From a bacterium (GTDB lineage Bacteria; Electryoneota; RPQS01), in contig JABWCQ010000008.1 of NCBI GenBank assembly GCA_013360195.1, positions 85,327 to 149,326 of the forward strand: a stretch of 64,000 bases of DNA. Reading direction: 5' to 3'. Below the pieces are notes generated by a model. The model worked only from the letters and a program-made list of their open reading frames with translations. It was not told the origin of the DNA and made no database searches. Within the stretch, counting starts at the first letter, position 1; every line of letters starts with the position of its first letter. This document shows positions 37,264-47,200 of the stretch, piece after piece. A program made the translations under genes and the position numbers.

Positions 37264-38007
37264 ATGAAAATCTTAGGAATTGTGGTAGCCCGAAGAGGCT
37301 CCGAGCGGCTTCCCGGAAAGGTTCTCAGGGAGCTGGCTGGAGAGCCCATGCTTCTGAAACTTCTTGCCCGTGCTTCGAGGGCAACACGACTAAACGACCT
37401 GGTGGTTGCCCTGCCGGACAATAAGGCGGATGATTCGATTGAGTCACTCTGCATGTCTGCCGGATACTCTTGCTTTCGAGGCTCTGAATTCGACCTCTTG
37501 GACAGGGTCTATCGCACCGCAATTGCCTACTGCGCCGACATCGTTGTTCCGTTGCGGGCAAGCTGCCCGTTGGTTGACGGGGAACTCATCGACGAGGCCG
37601 TAGAGAAGCTTCTTGAAAACAACGATGCGGACTGGTGCACCAATAGGCTGCCCAAGCATACATTCCCGCAAGGATTGGAAGTGGACGCGATACGCATTGG
37701 TGCGCTCAGGCGAGCTTGGCAGGAAGACACCCATGCAGGGTCGCGGCAGCATCTCGAATCATTTTTGATTCGCAGGTTTGACCTGTTTTCGGCCGTCTCC
37801 TTCTCTCACTCGACAGACCTGTCGCATGTTCCATGGCAGGTGCTCACGTTGCCCGACCTTGACCGTGTTCGAGCAATCTTTGAGCGGTTGAAAGACGATG
37901 CATCAACCTGGCAGCAAGCCATGGGAATTTGGGAGAAAATCGCATCCGATTATGCCCCGGTCACACCGCCACCCGCGTCCTATTGGCATTCACGAGAGAC
38001 CACTTAA
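37264..38007 (+). CDS. SpsF-like cytidylyltransferase
   Basis: A 247-residue nucleotidyltransferase of the SpsF/CMP-sugar synthetase type (COG1861). N-terminal MKILGIVVARRGSERLPGKVL holds the nucleotide-binding signature; GSEFDLLDRVYRTA and VVPLRASCPLVDGELID follow the family pattern. SpsF relatives activate a sugar for surface polysaccharide or spore coat in other bacteria; the exact sugar here is unknown. ATG at 37264. The epimerase gene begins nine bases after its stop, so the pair probably makes an activated surface sugar. Confidence 0.85.
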   Translation: MKILGIVVARRGSERLPGKVLRELAGEPMLLKLLARASRATRLNDLVVALPDNKADDSIESLCMSAGYSCFRGSEFDLLDRVYRTAIAYCADIVVPLRASCPLVDGELIDEAVEKLLENNDADWCTNRLPKHTFPQGLEVDAIRIGALRRAWQEDTHAGSRQHLESFLIRRFDLFSAVSFSHSTDLSHVPWQVLTLPDLDRVRAIFERLKDDASTWQQAMGIWEKIASDYAPVTPPPASYWHSRETT

Positions 38008-38016
38008 GGAACCGCA

Positions 38017-38991
38017 ATGATTACGTTCAGGAAAACTGCCGAACCGCAAACTCCCCGGACATCAACCGAAAAACTCAACCGGAAAATCCTTATCACCGGC
38101 GGGGACAGTGCTCTCGCCCGCTACCTCGCGCACGGCCTGCTCGACTCCGGTGCTCAAGTCTCCGTCCAGTGTGTCGGCGCGGAGGCCTATCATACTCTGA
38201 AAGAGAACTTTCCCTGCGTCCAGCTGAGCCCGTCGGACTTCAGATTCGGGGAAACGCTTTCGATTGTCTCCCCCGATGTCATTCTGCACATTCCGGCAGA
38301 CGTTCAGCGCGGAACCCATAATGAAAGACCGATGCTGAATTTCAACCGGACGATTGACAAGGTCGTCCAGTTGTGCGAATCCGCATGGAGAAACGCGCCT
38401 CACGCACATCTTATGTATATGTCTACGACCGATGTGTACGGAGAGTGTCCGCAGCCGAAGTCCGAATCAAGCGAGCTCACGCCCGTCTCCAAATACGGCA
38501 GCTACAGCGTGATGGCCGAACAAATCCTCAATGACTTCGGAACCTACCACGGCTTGCGCACCTCTGTTCTGAGGCTTTCCTCAACCTACGGACCGGGATT
38601 GGCACACGGAACTATTGCCGAACTTGTCTATAATCTGCTCGGGCCGCAGGGCACGAACATGCACAATACCTTCGACATGAATTCGACGCTCGATATCATT
38701 CATGCGGGTGACGTGCTGCAGGCACTCAAATTGATTCTGAGCAAAGATGCTGAAGGCGTTTTCAACGTCGCATCCGGCCACAGCATGCACATCCGAGAGC
38801 TTCATACACATCTCTGCGCAATCCTGGAACTGAATGCTGCCCCCAGGACCGGGAAACCGGATATTGCTGAAGCCGTCCAACAACGATTTGATATCGCTAA
38901 ACTGATAGCGCTTGGTTTCGAGCCGCAGGTTCCCCTGATTGAAGGGCTTCGCGGATATACCGCTTGGTGGAGCGGAATCAAAGCCGCATAG
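38017..38991 (+). CDS. NAD-dependent epimerase family protein with altered active site
   Basis: A 324-residue extended short-chain dehydrogenase-like protein. A Rossmann motif KILITGGDSALARYLAHGLL begins near residue 23 after an unusual basic leader; the usual GxxGxxG is changed to GGDSALA. The expected Tyr-x3-Lys is changed: the region reads SKYGSYSVMAEQ, with Ser where Lys is normally four residues after Tyr. A conserved RLSSTYGPG and the FNVASG element are kept. It may therefore bind NAD(P) and a nucleotide-sugar without normal epimerisation, or use a different residue. It is coupled to the SpsF-like gene (nine-base gap) and is followed by a terminator. Confidence 0.85.
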   Translation: MITFRKTAEPQTPRTSTEKLNRKILITGGDSALARYLAHGLLDSGAQVSVQCVGAEAYHTLKENFPCVQLSPSDFRFGETLSIVSPDVILHIPADVQRGTHNERPMLNFNRTIDKVVQLCESAWRNAPHAHLMYMSTTDVYGECPQPKSESSELTPVSKYGSYSVMAEQILNDFGTYHGLRTSVLRLSSTYGPGLAHGTIAELVYNLLGPQGTNMHNTFDMNSTLDIIHAGDVLQALKLILSKDAEGVFNVASGHSMHIRELHTHLCAILELNAAPRTGKPDIAEAVQQRFDIAKLIALGFEPQVPLIEGLRGYTAWWSGIKAA

Positions 38992-39013
38992 AGCTTATCT
39001 TTGAATCGCGATA

Positions 39014-39040
39014 AAATAGCCCGCTTACCGCGGGCTATTT
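39014..39040. terminator. Bidirectional terminator between convergent genes
   Basis: Perfect stem AAATAGCCCGC / GCGGGCTATTT (39014-39024 and 39030-39040, loop TTACC), between the epimerase stop and the M3 peptidase stop. The symmetric A/T ends suit both transcripts. Confidence 0.8.
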
Positions 39041-39062
39041 CGTTTACCGATACCGCGGGAGA

Positions 39063-40814
39063 CTATTGCGCCTCAAGTTTTGCCTGCCGGGCTATCTCCT
39101 CGCGTACTTCCTGCATCAGTGGAGCAATCATCTCCGCGGAGAACTCAAATTTGATTCCCGCAGCCGAATAGAGCTTCGGCAGCGGCCGTGACCCGCCCAG
39201 CGACAGACCGTGCTTGTACCCGCGCAGAGCTTCAGCGGGGTCTCTGCGTGAGCGACTCCAAATCTGGAATGCGCCCAGTTGCGCGATTCCATACTCGATG
39301 TAATAAAATGGTACTTCGAACAGGTGCAGCTGCGCGTGCCAGCGATAGTCGCGCGCCTGCTCATGACCCGTGTGGTCTGCGCCCGCGCCAAATTTTTCGA
39401 CTAAACTGCGCCAATACTCCCTCCGCTGCTCGCGCGTGTGTCCCGGATGAGTGTAAATCCAATGTTGAAACGCGTCAATTGTGGCAATCCAGCACAACAG
39501 AGCAAGCTTGCCTTCGAGCTCCGTGCGAATCGTCCTTGCCTTGTCCGCTTCGCTGTAGAACTCGTCAAGCATCGGCATGCCCAGAAGCTCCATGCTCATC
39601 GAAGCAACTTCTGAAAACTCCATCGGCGCATGACGGTAGGCATACAGCTCTTCATCGCGGACCGCGAACGCATGGAACGCGTGGCCGCCTTCGTGCAGCA
39701 ATGTGAACACGTCGTCATTTGTGCCGACCGCGTTCATGAAAATAAACGGCAGTCTCACTTCGGCCAGGTCGCTTTGATAGCCGCCCGGAGCTTTGCCTTT
39801 TCTGCTTGACAGGTCAAGCAGCCCGAGGTCGTTCATTTTGTCAAATTGCCGGCCGAGCTCTCCGTCCACGCGATGAAATACACGCGAACAGGCGCGAATC
39901 AGTTCGTCCGCCGTGCCAAACGGATGCAGCGGCTCACGGCCGAACGGATCGCAATCCAAGTCCCAAGGCCGAAGCACGTCCACTCCAAGCGCTTGCTTGC
40001 GCGCACGCGATGCTTCGCGCAAAACCGGCACGACCAGCTCGGCGACCGCCCTATGGTAAGCCTCACAATCGGCCGGAGTATAGTCGAACCGTTCGTACTC
40101 CCGGAATTTATAGTCGCGGTAATTCTCAAAACCGGCGTTGAGGGCGACCTGATGACGTTTGGCAAGCATCTCTTCAAATATATCTTCCAATTCGTCCCTG
40201 TCCTTCAAGCGCCGTTCCGCGACCAGCTTGTAGGCGGATTCCCGTACACTTCTGTCGGTCTCTTCAAGCATCGCCAGCGCACGAGGAATCGTGATCTCTT
40301 TGCCCTGCCATTGCACGGTCATTGCGCCAAAGAGCTTCTGATATTGCTGCGACAGCCGTTCAAGCTCCGTCTCAATCGGAACATTTACTTCACGGAATAA
40401 ATCCACCGCGTTCAAACTCGAACGCAAGAACACCTCATACTTGGGGCCGAGTGTTGAAGCCCATGAGCTCGCCACGAGTTTGCGATTGAGTTTGTCCTGC
40501 GCTTCCTTCATGCGCGGGGCAATCTCTTCAACGAACAGCATGTACTCCTTTTCGGCCTGCTCATCGTCCGTCGCGCACGTCATGGCGATGTATCGGCGTG
40601 AAGACTCCTCGGCCAAGAAGGCAGAAAGCTCACTCGAATCGGCTATCCAGTTCTCAAGCTGAGACGTGCTTTCAACTTGACGCTCTTCCAAATCCTGATA
40701 ATAGGGGAGAACGTCCTCCCACTTTGACAAACACAGTCCGGACGCCAAAAATCGCCGCGGAAATTCAGACGAAGGCCGGGCTAATTCCGCAACGCGGTTC
40801 TCAATGGTTAACAT
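39063..40814 (-). CDS. M3-family oligoendopeptidase (PepF-like)
   Basis: A 583-residue cytoplasmic zinc metallopeptidase cleaving short peptides. The zinc site is LLHEGGHAFHAF (H374, E375, H378) with the third ligand E402 in PMEFSEVASMSME, all in the family's order. N-terminal helical domain (ERLSQQYQKLFGAMTVQW) and C-terminal FYYIEYGIAQLGAFQIW substrate region also match oligoendopeptidase F. No signal peptide is present, so the protein acts in the cytoplasm. ATG at 40814. It follows the M14 carboxypeptidase by 15 bases on the same strand, so the two are likely co-transcribed. Confidence 0.93.
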   Translation of the reverse strand: MLTIENRVAELARPSSEFPRRFLASGLCLSKWEDVLPYYQDLEERQVESTSQLENWIADSSELSAFLAEESSRRYIAMTCATDDEQAEKEYMLFVEEIAPRMKEAQDKLNRKLVASSWASTLGPKYEVFLRSSLNAVDLFREVNVPIETELERLSQQYQKLFGAMTVQWQGKEITIPRALAMLEETDRSVRESAYKLVAERRLKDRDELEDIFEEMLAKRHQVALNAGFENYRDYKFREYERFDYTPADCEAYHRAVAELVVPVLREASRARKQALGVDVLRPWDLDCDPFGREPLHPFGTADELIRACSRVFHRVDGELGRQFDKMNDLGLLDLSSRKGKAPGGYQSDLAEVRLPFIFMNAVGTNDDVFTLLHEGGHAFHAFAVRDEELYAYRHAPMEFSEVASMSMELLGMPMLDEFYSEADKARTIRTELEGKLALLCWIATIDAFQHWIYTHPGHTREQRREYWRSLVEKFGAGADHTGHEQARDYRWHAQLHLFEVPFYYIEYGIAQLGAFQIWSRSRRDPAEALRGYKHGLSLGGSRPLPKLYSAAGIKFEFSAEMIAPLMQEVREEIARQAKLEAQ

Positions 40815-40829
40815 TCCGAAAAAATTCTC

Positions 40830-43361
40830 CTATCGTTCCGATACAACAAAGTAATAGTCAAAGGCATTGCCCGACTCGGGGGCGACAAAGTTGGTCGAAG
40901 CTGTCGTGCCGATTTGTGTCGACGTGCCAATCTCAACAGGCCAAACGGCGCTCCGCCAAACTGAATAGGACTCCGCGTTCTCAACAGCCGTCCAGTGCAG
41001 ATACACGTTGCCGGATTCATAGGAAATCGCCAAGTCGTCCACCGCGTCCGGGATTAAAGTCCCGCCCGCATCAATCGTCACCGGCAGCAGATATATGGGG
41101 GTTATCGGGTCGTTCGAGTTGAAAGCAAGATTCGCAGGCGACAGTCCCGTGGGCAGGCAGCAGCTTGATAGCCGCAAAGTCACGTCCTGCTGGCCGCCAA
41201 TCGCCACATTCCCCGAAGCCGGAAGGGTCTGCACCGCCGAAGCAGGGCAGAAGGATATCGCGAGGTTGTTTGCAATGTAGGCTGCATTGGCAATGACGGT
41301 AACTCCTTTGGTGCGATCGCTGCTCTGCATGCCGATCGTGGAGGATGTCAGCCGGTTTGTGCCCATGTTTCCGTACTGATAAGTCACGCTGCCATCCGAT
41401 TTCAATATCACTTCAAAATTGTACAGGCCATTATTCTGATAGCTCTGCACATTTTGGAACGACACGACAAAGCTATCGGCATTGTTCGTCCATCTGCGGA
41501 CAGCTGTCCCTGCGCGCTGCGGGCTCAAATCGTCCCACCAGCATGCCAGAATATTCTCCGGTGCAGTGCTCGCCGGCAGAGTTGTATTATTGTACGAAGT
41601 CGCTCCGGTTGCGCTCGATGTAAATGAGAGCCAGCCGTTGGCGGAAATCCTTACTTGCGAGTAGCTGTTGCCGTAGAACGGAAAACTGAAACCAATGGCA
41701 TAAGGTCCGAGATTCTGGTCGTCAGACGTGAAGGACACGGCCGTGCCGATTGTGGAAATGTCCACCCAATTGTACGCTGGACCGCCCGCCGCGCGCGAGT
41801 CAATCCAGCGCCAGCCTCCGATGCCTGCTCCATAATTGCCTGCCGCGAAACTTGCTTCAGAGCTGCTCCAAGCCAGCGCGGCATCACCCGTGTTTTGAAT
41901 GGTGATGTTCATATCGTAGGTATCACAGAGCGGAACAGACTGCGAGACGCTGTCCGGTATCACGGAAATCTCTCCGCGAGGCGCCGGACTCAATTGAATG
42001 TCCTGCACCGTCGGTGTGCCGCCGACGACATTGATATTATTCACCGTTTGACTGACATAGCCCGGAGAACTAAAGGTGAGACTGTAGGTGCCCGGAAGCA
42101 GAATGCGATAGTACTCGCCGTGCAGGGCGCTGCTGTAGGTCAGATAGGGGATATTCGCAAGCATGACGTTTGCCCGAAGTGGCAAACCCGTCTCCGCGTC
42201 CGTCACGATTCCGCGAATGCCCTCGCGGGCTTCAAGCAGATAGTCAATCATCGCCTGCCGGTTCATCTCCCATAGACTGTCCAACGCGCTCTCAGGACCT
42301 GACTTAATATCCGATATCTCCAGCGTTATTTCCTTGCAGCCCATCCACACATAATTCCAATCCTGCATTCCACCGGAAACATGGTACCATTCGGCGCCAT
42401 TGGTTGTGCCATCCGGCGGGAAATCTTCGCTATTGTACATCGCGGGATTCGCTTGCGAATAGGTCAGTGAGATGTGATAGAAGTGCGCGTTCTCAGGAGA
42501 CGGGGAGAATACGCTGGACCCGTTGTAGTTGCTGTCCCACGGATAATTGGCGACTAATGCGCCGCCGTGAAAATTCGCTGAAATGACAAAATTCCGTGTG
42601 GCAGAAAAATTCATCACGTGTGCCGTTTCAATCTCTCGTCCCGCCGTTGTGTTCGTCGAATCCCATGCCCGGTCGGGGAAATCACGATTCAAATCCTGAC
42701 CGTTGGCATTGAATCTCTGTCCCAGCGTGCCAACGTCGCGGCCATCAGGATTCATCAGCGGCAGAATGTATATTTCGTAGTCGTTGACCATTTCGGTCAA
42801 CACCGCGTCCGTCCCGTAGCCAGTCAGCAGCGTATCAATGAACTTCAGACAGTTCTCCAGTCCAACCACCTCATCTCCGTGCATCGCCGCGACATACTTT
42901 GTTTCGATTTCCGGTTCGTCCACCGTAACGTTGTCGGAGATTTTCCCGACCCAAAGAGGTCTTCCCTGCACGGAGTTGCCGATGCTTTGATATGAGAACA
43001 GGGTCGGATACGCGGCTGCCCACGCGATGAATTCGGCTTCGATGTCGGCATTCTCGTGGTATTCGTCCAATCTGCCGGGTTCGATCCGTTCTTCCGGCAG
43101 CCACTCGACAGAGAATCCGCGCGCGCGTAATTGGTCGAAATCCTCAGGCAGCAAGTAGACCCGCGCTGTTGTCCCGCGCACATGGTCTATGATTCCACCG
43201 GTGTCTTCAATAATCTTCGCATCGAGCGGCGAGGTCAATTCAATTTCAGCAAGCCGTGAATTGAGCATATTCTTCTTCACGGGACGCGCTTCCAGAGTCT
43301 GGGCGCATAAAGCAACCAGCAATATGACAACATTAGTAAATACTGTCCAACGCTTCATCAT
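40830..43361 (-). CDS. Secreted M14 zinc carboxypeptidase with C-terminal beta modules
   Basis: An 843-residue exported metallocarboxypeptidase. Signal peptide about residues 1-25. Zinc ligands H161 and E164 (MHGDEVVG) and H265 (ANFHGG), catalytic E348 in ITLEIS, plus DLNRDFPD at about 223-230, match carboxypeptidase T-like M14 enzymes. Downstream are a regulatory-like repeat (REGIRGIVTDAETGLPL), a beta-sandwich module with the core SYSQVRISANGW, and a final FnIII-like segment. There is no sorting domain, although two other exported proteins here have one. It is 12 bases downstream of the rhodanese gene and 15 bases upstream of the M3 peptidase gene. Confidence 0.92.
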   Translation of the reverse strand: MMKRWTVFTNVVILLVALCAQTLEARPVKKNMLNSRLAEIELTSPLDAKIIEDTGGIIDHVRGTTARVYLLPEDFDQLRARGFSVEWLPEERIEPGRLDEYHENADIEAEFIAWAAAYPTLFSYQSIGNSVQGRPLWVGKISDNVTVDEPEIETKYVAAMHGDEVVGLENCLKFIDTLLTGYGTDAVLTEMVNDYEIYILPLMNPDGRDVGTLGQRFNANGQDLNRDFPDRAWDSTNTTAGREIETAHVMNFSATRNFVISANFHGGALVANYPWDSNYNGSSVFSPSPENAHFYHISLTYSQANPAMYNSEDFPPDGTTNGAEWYHVSGGMQDWNYVWMGCKEITLEISDIKSGPESALDSLWEMNRQAMIDYLLEAREGIRGIVTDAETGLPLRANVMLANIPYLTYSSALHGEYYRILLPGTYSLTFSSPGYVSQTVNNINVVGGTPTVQDIQLSPAPRGEISVIPDSVSQSVPLCDTYDMNITIQNTGDAALAWSSSEASFAAGNYGAGIGGWRWIDSRAAGGPAYNWVDISTIGTAVSFTSDDQNLGPYAIGFSFPFYGNSYSQVRISANGWLSFTSSATGATSYNNTTLPASTAPENILACWWDDLSPQRAGTAVRRWTNNADSFVVSFQNVQSYQNNGLYNFEVILKSDGSVTYQYGNMGTNRLTSSTIGMQSSDRTKGVTVIANAAYIANNLAISFCPASAVQTLPASGNVAIGGQQDVTLRLSSCCLPTGLSPANLAFNSNDPITPIYLLPVTIDAGGTLIPDAVDDLAISYESGNVYLHWTAVENAESYSVWRSAVWPVEIGTSTQIGTTASTNFVAPESGNAFDYYFVVSER

Positions 43362-43373
43362 GTCTATCCAATT

Positions 43374-44216
43374 CTAAGTTAACTTCACACCGGCTTCAGG
43401 GTGCAACTCAATCCATTCACTCCACGAACCCGGGTACAATTGCAATTTTCCATATCCGGCCTGATCCAAAGCCAACAGGAGCTGACAGGCTGTCACTCCT
43501 GATCCGCAATAGGCCGTGACACTCTCATCGTCTGTAATTCCGGCTTCGCCAAACAACGCGCGAAGCTCTTCGAGGCTCTTCAGTCTTGGCGGGTCACCTG
43601 TAAGCAAATCTGCCAACGGAATACTTCTCGCGCCTTCAATATGTCCGGCACGTTTGTCAAGCGGTTCTATTTCTCCGCGATATCGTTCCGCCGCGCGTGC
43701 GTCCAACACGGTTTCGCCGCGCGCGAGTTTTCGTTCCACTTCGATGGCATTGCTCATCATCTCACTTCGCAGCCGCACCGGATAGGGTGCCACCGGAAGG
43801 CGCTTGTGTTCGCGTGTTTCCACCTCGCGGCCCTCCGCCTGCCATTTCACAAATCCACCGTCCAGCACAGCCACGTCGTCCACTCCAATCCACCGCAGCA
43901 ACCACCACAGCCGCGCGGACACTTTGAAGCTATCTCCCTCCGTCGCAACCACAAACTTGCCCTGGCCGATTCCAATAGACGCGAGCTTCCGCACCATGTC
44001 TTCAGGATTTGGCAGCGGATGCCTGCCTTTGGAATAATCCCCGAGCTCGGACAATACTGAATCCACATCCACAAACACCGCACCGGGAATGTGACCCTGC
44101 AAATAGCTTGCATATGCCGCCGCGCTGTCCATATGCACCCAACGTGCGTCGGCAATTACAATTGTCTCATCCTGAAGATGTTCGGCCAGCCAATCCGTCG
44201 TGACAATCTGTTTCAC
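43374..44216 (-). CDS. Two-domain rhodanese (thiosulfate or mercaptopyruvate sulfurtransferase)
   Basis: A 280-residue cytoplasmic sulfurtransferase with tandem rhodanese domains. The C-terminal domain has the active loop YCGSGVTACQ with the catalytic Cys, and IEGARSIPLADLL. The N-terminal domain (VIADARWVHMDSAAAYASYLQGHIPGAVFVDV) lacks the Cys, as in normal two-domain enzymes. The CGSGV loop is closer to the mercaptopyruvate sulfurtransferase type (SseA), which has CGSGVTA. Start is GTG at 44216, overlapping the stop of the beta-helix gene as GTGA, with GGAG eight bases upstream. This is an unexpected coupling to a secreted giant protein. Confidence 0.92.
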   Translation of the reverse strand: MKQIVTTDWLAEHLQDETIVIADARWVHMDSAAAYASYLQGHIPGAVFVDVDSVLSELGDYSKGRHPLPNPEDMVRKLASIGIGQGKFVVATEGDSFKVSARLWWLLRWIGVDDVAVLDGGFVKWQAEGREVETREHKRLPVAPYPVRLRSEMMSNAIEVERKLARGETVLDARAAERYRGEIEPLDKRAGHIEGARSIPLADLLTGDPPRLKSLEELRALFGEAGITDDESVTAYCGSGVTACQLLLALDQAGYGKLQLYPGSWSEWIELHPEAGVKLT

Positions 44217-47200
44217 TCCAGAGGCTCCACAGTCACATGGAAATAGCCTTTGAGCGGATGCAGTGGAGCGCTGTTTGGCAGCACGACTGAAGTGTCAGTT
44301 GTCACCGCCAGAATTGTCTCAAAATTCCCGTCAAGCAATGAATCCGACTTCACGGTGAATAATCCAGTTCCCTCGTAGCTCCAATACAAATAGATGCTGT
44401 CCACCGTCGCCCGGATTACCAAATCATCTATAGCTGCGGGAGGTCCGGCAGTCTCAGGCCCGTGATAACCCTGGTCGGCAATTCCGCCGTCTGCGACAAA
44501 ATCCGTTCGAGTAGAACCCTCCGGCGCGGTCGCCGAAGTTTCGCCGGCATTCACGCACGGCGAGTCTGCACTGTCACCAGTTGTAATGTGAGCAAGATAG
44601 TATTCGTGTCCGCTGCCGCTCACCCATCGCGGGTTCAACTGAATATTGTAATATCTGTCACATGGGTCGCCGTTCGCATTCAGGCTGTCCAGACCGCCAA
44701 GCCCCGCCGGGCCTTGCGACGGCGAATTGCCGAAGAACGCGAAATTGGCGCTGTCATTTATCGCGACACAATTATTGCGAATCACGGAAGTCGGTGTGAC
44801 GAAGAAGTATATGCCGTCGCCGTTGTTGTCAGCGATGATGTTGTTTTTCACCTGTGTCGAACCGAACCGCATGTATATGCCGGCTCCGTCAACTGCGCTG
44901 TTTCCGGCAATCGTGTTAAACTCTATTTGCGCGCTCGTGCTGCCGGTCCAAAAGGCGCCGCCTGTCGTCGAACTGTTGTTGAGCACGAGATTATTGCGGA
45001 TGAGAGCGGGTGCTGCATCAAGAAACACCGCGCCGCCCGTGGAGGTTGAACTGTTTCCGCAAAGAATACTGTTCCGCACCTGCCCTGTCGCGCCTTGAGC
45101 AAGAAACCCTCCCCCGGCCGTCGCGCTGCCGCCCGTCAGGACGCAGTAGTCAATCACCGGATTGCTGCCGCTGCGCGAGCACACCAATCCACCCGAGTCT
45201 GCAACGCCTTGAGCAAAGACACACTCGATAAACTGCGGTGATGACTGCTCGAGATAGACGATGCCGCCCTGCAACGCTCTATGTCTGGTGAGAGTGCATG
45301 AAGTCAGAGTCGGAGACACGCCGTTCATCCGGATAGCACCGCCCTGCGTGCGTTTGGTGTCTATTGCGCGCGCGTCCGCTATCAGGACATGCTCCAGCTC
45401 GCTTGCACCCGCGTTGCTGTTCATCACCATGCCGCGCCAGCGCCCCGGATTTGTGCTGGTATCTGTGACAAACGAAATGGAGTCCGTCACGGTTCCTATT
45501 GCATTCAATATCCCTGAAACCTGCATCCCGCTCGGACCGCAGAAGAGCAGAGTGGTACCCGGCGCAAGCACCAGACTGTTTGCTGAATCAATAACGATAT
45601 CAGCCACGACTTTGAAAGTGTCAGGTCCCAATGCGCCGAAAAGCGAACCGAACAGACCGTCCGGCGAGAAACCGTCCACGGATTCAAATGCTCCCATATC
45701 CGGCAAGGTCATCACCGGTTGCGGACGAGGTTCGCCTGCAAGGTCTGTGGCCAGTAAATTCCAATTCCCTGCGCCAATCGCCCTGCTGGATGACATCAGT
45801 GACCAGTCACCGCCCGATTCATCCGTGAACTCCGCATCTCCATAGACATTGAAATACGTGTCACAGGAGTCGCCGTTGGCATTCGTGGCCGTGAGGATTC
45901 CCAAATGGGGAGGACCTTGACTCGGGTCATTGCCAGAGAAGATCGGAGACGTCTCTATGAGTGAATAGGCGACTCGCGAGGAACTGCCTCCGGCAAGATA
46001 TAGATTGTTTCCAGCGGAAGCCCCGATGACCGTATTCTCGATATCAGACACCGATGACTCAAGCCGCAGTCCGCCCCCGATGTTTCCGCCGAACGTGCAG
46101 TGAAGCAAGTTGATTTTGCTCGCATTGGCAGTTGCCAGTCCACCGCCTTGTGCTGCCGTGGAATTGGAAACAACAAGGCAGTTGGTGGCCGTCAATGTAC
46201 TTTGGTTCGTTGATATTCCGCCGCCATTCAAACCAGCGGAATTGTCCGCAATCAGACAGTTCGTGACTACGGCTTCGGCGGCCTCCCAGAGATGCACTCC
46301 ACCGCCTTCATCGTCAGCACTATTCGAGCGAATCCGGCAGTTGCTCAAAGTCGGCTGGGACTGCCGGATGGACAGGCCGCCGCCATTTCCAAGACTCGTG
46401 TTGCTGTCAAAATCGCAATTCGTGAAAGTTGGATGCGCGTTATTGCGCAGGAAAACTCCGCCGCCGTACAACCCTGCCGTATTATCGCGCACAATGCAGT
46501 CAATGAACGTTGGTGCGCCATCCAGGGTCACCCAAATTCCCGCACCCTCTCCATTGGCAAGATTACCGCGCACTTCACACTGCTCGAAAATCCCGTTCGA
46601 CAACTCGCGATAGCTGTGAATACCGCCACCGTCATCCGCCGAACGGTTATTCACGATTTTGCAGCGGAGCATATGCGGCGAGGATTCCCAATTGTAGATT
46701 CCACCGCCGTCGAAATCCGTCGTATAGTTCGCGTCAAGGACACAATCTATGATTTGCGGCGAGGAGTTTTCGCAGGCGATGCCGCCGCCGTGACCGCGTC
46801 CCTGATTTCCTTTAATGACTGTACAATCCAGCGTCGCGAACGAGTTCTTGAACATGATTCCACCGCCGTTCACGCGCGCGAAATTGCTGTCAAAGGTGCA
46901 GGACATCAGCAGAGGCGTTGTGCCGCGAACATACGACCCGCCGCCGCTGCCGTTCAGCGCACTGTTACGGAACAACCGCGTGCTGCTGACGACCGAATTG
47001 ACCGAGTTGTTCAGGAACAGGCCGCCCCCCTCCGCCCGGGAGATGTTCCGTTCAAAGAAGCAGGAGTCCATCAGCAATGTCGAGGCGCTCACATAGACGC
47101 CTCCTCCGGCAAGTTCGGCACGGTTGCGCCGAAACGTCGTGTGCTCAACGCTTATGGTCGTCCCGTTGCTGACGATTAACGCGCCGCCAAGACTGTCCGC

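Noticed and set aside
46292..47179. 295-codon plus-strand frame opposite the beta-helix gene
   Set aside because: Open only because of the repetitive GGC-rich rungs on the other strand.
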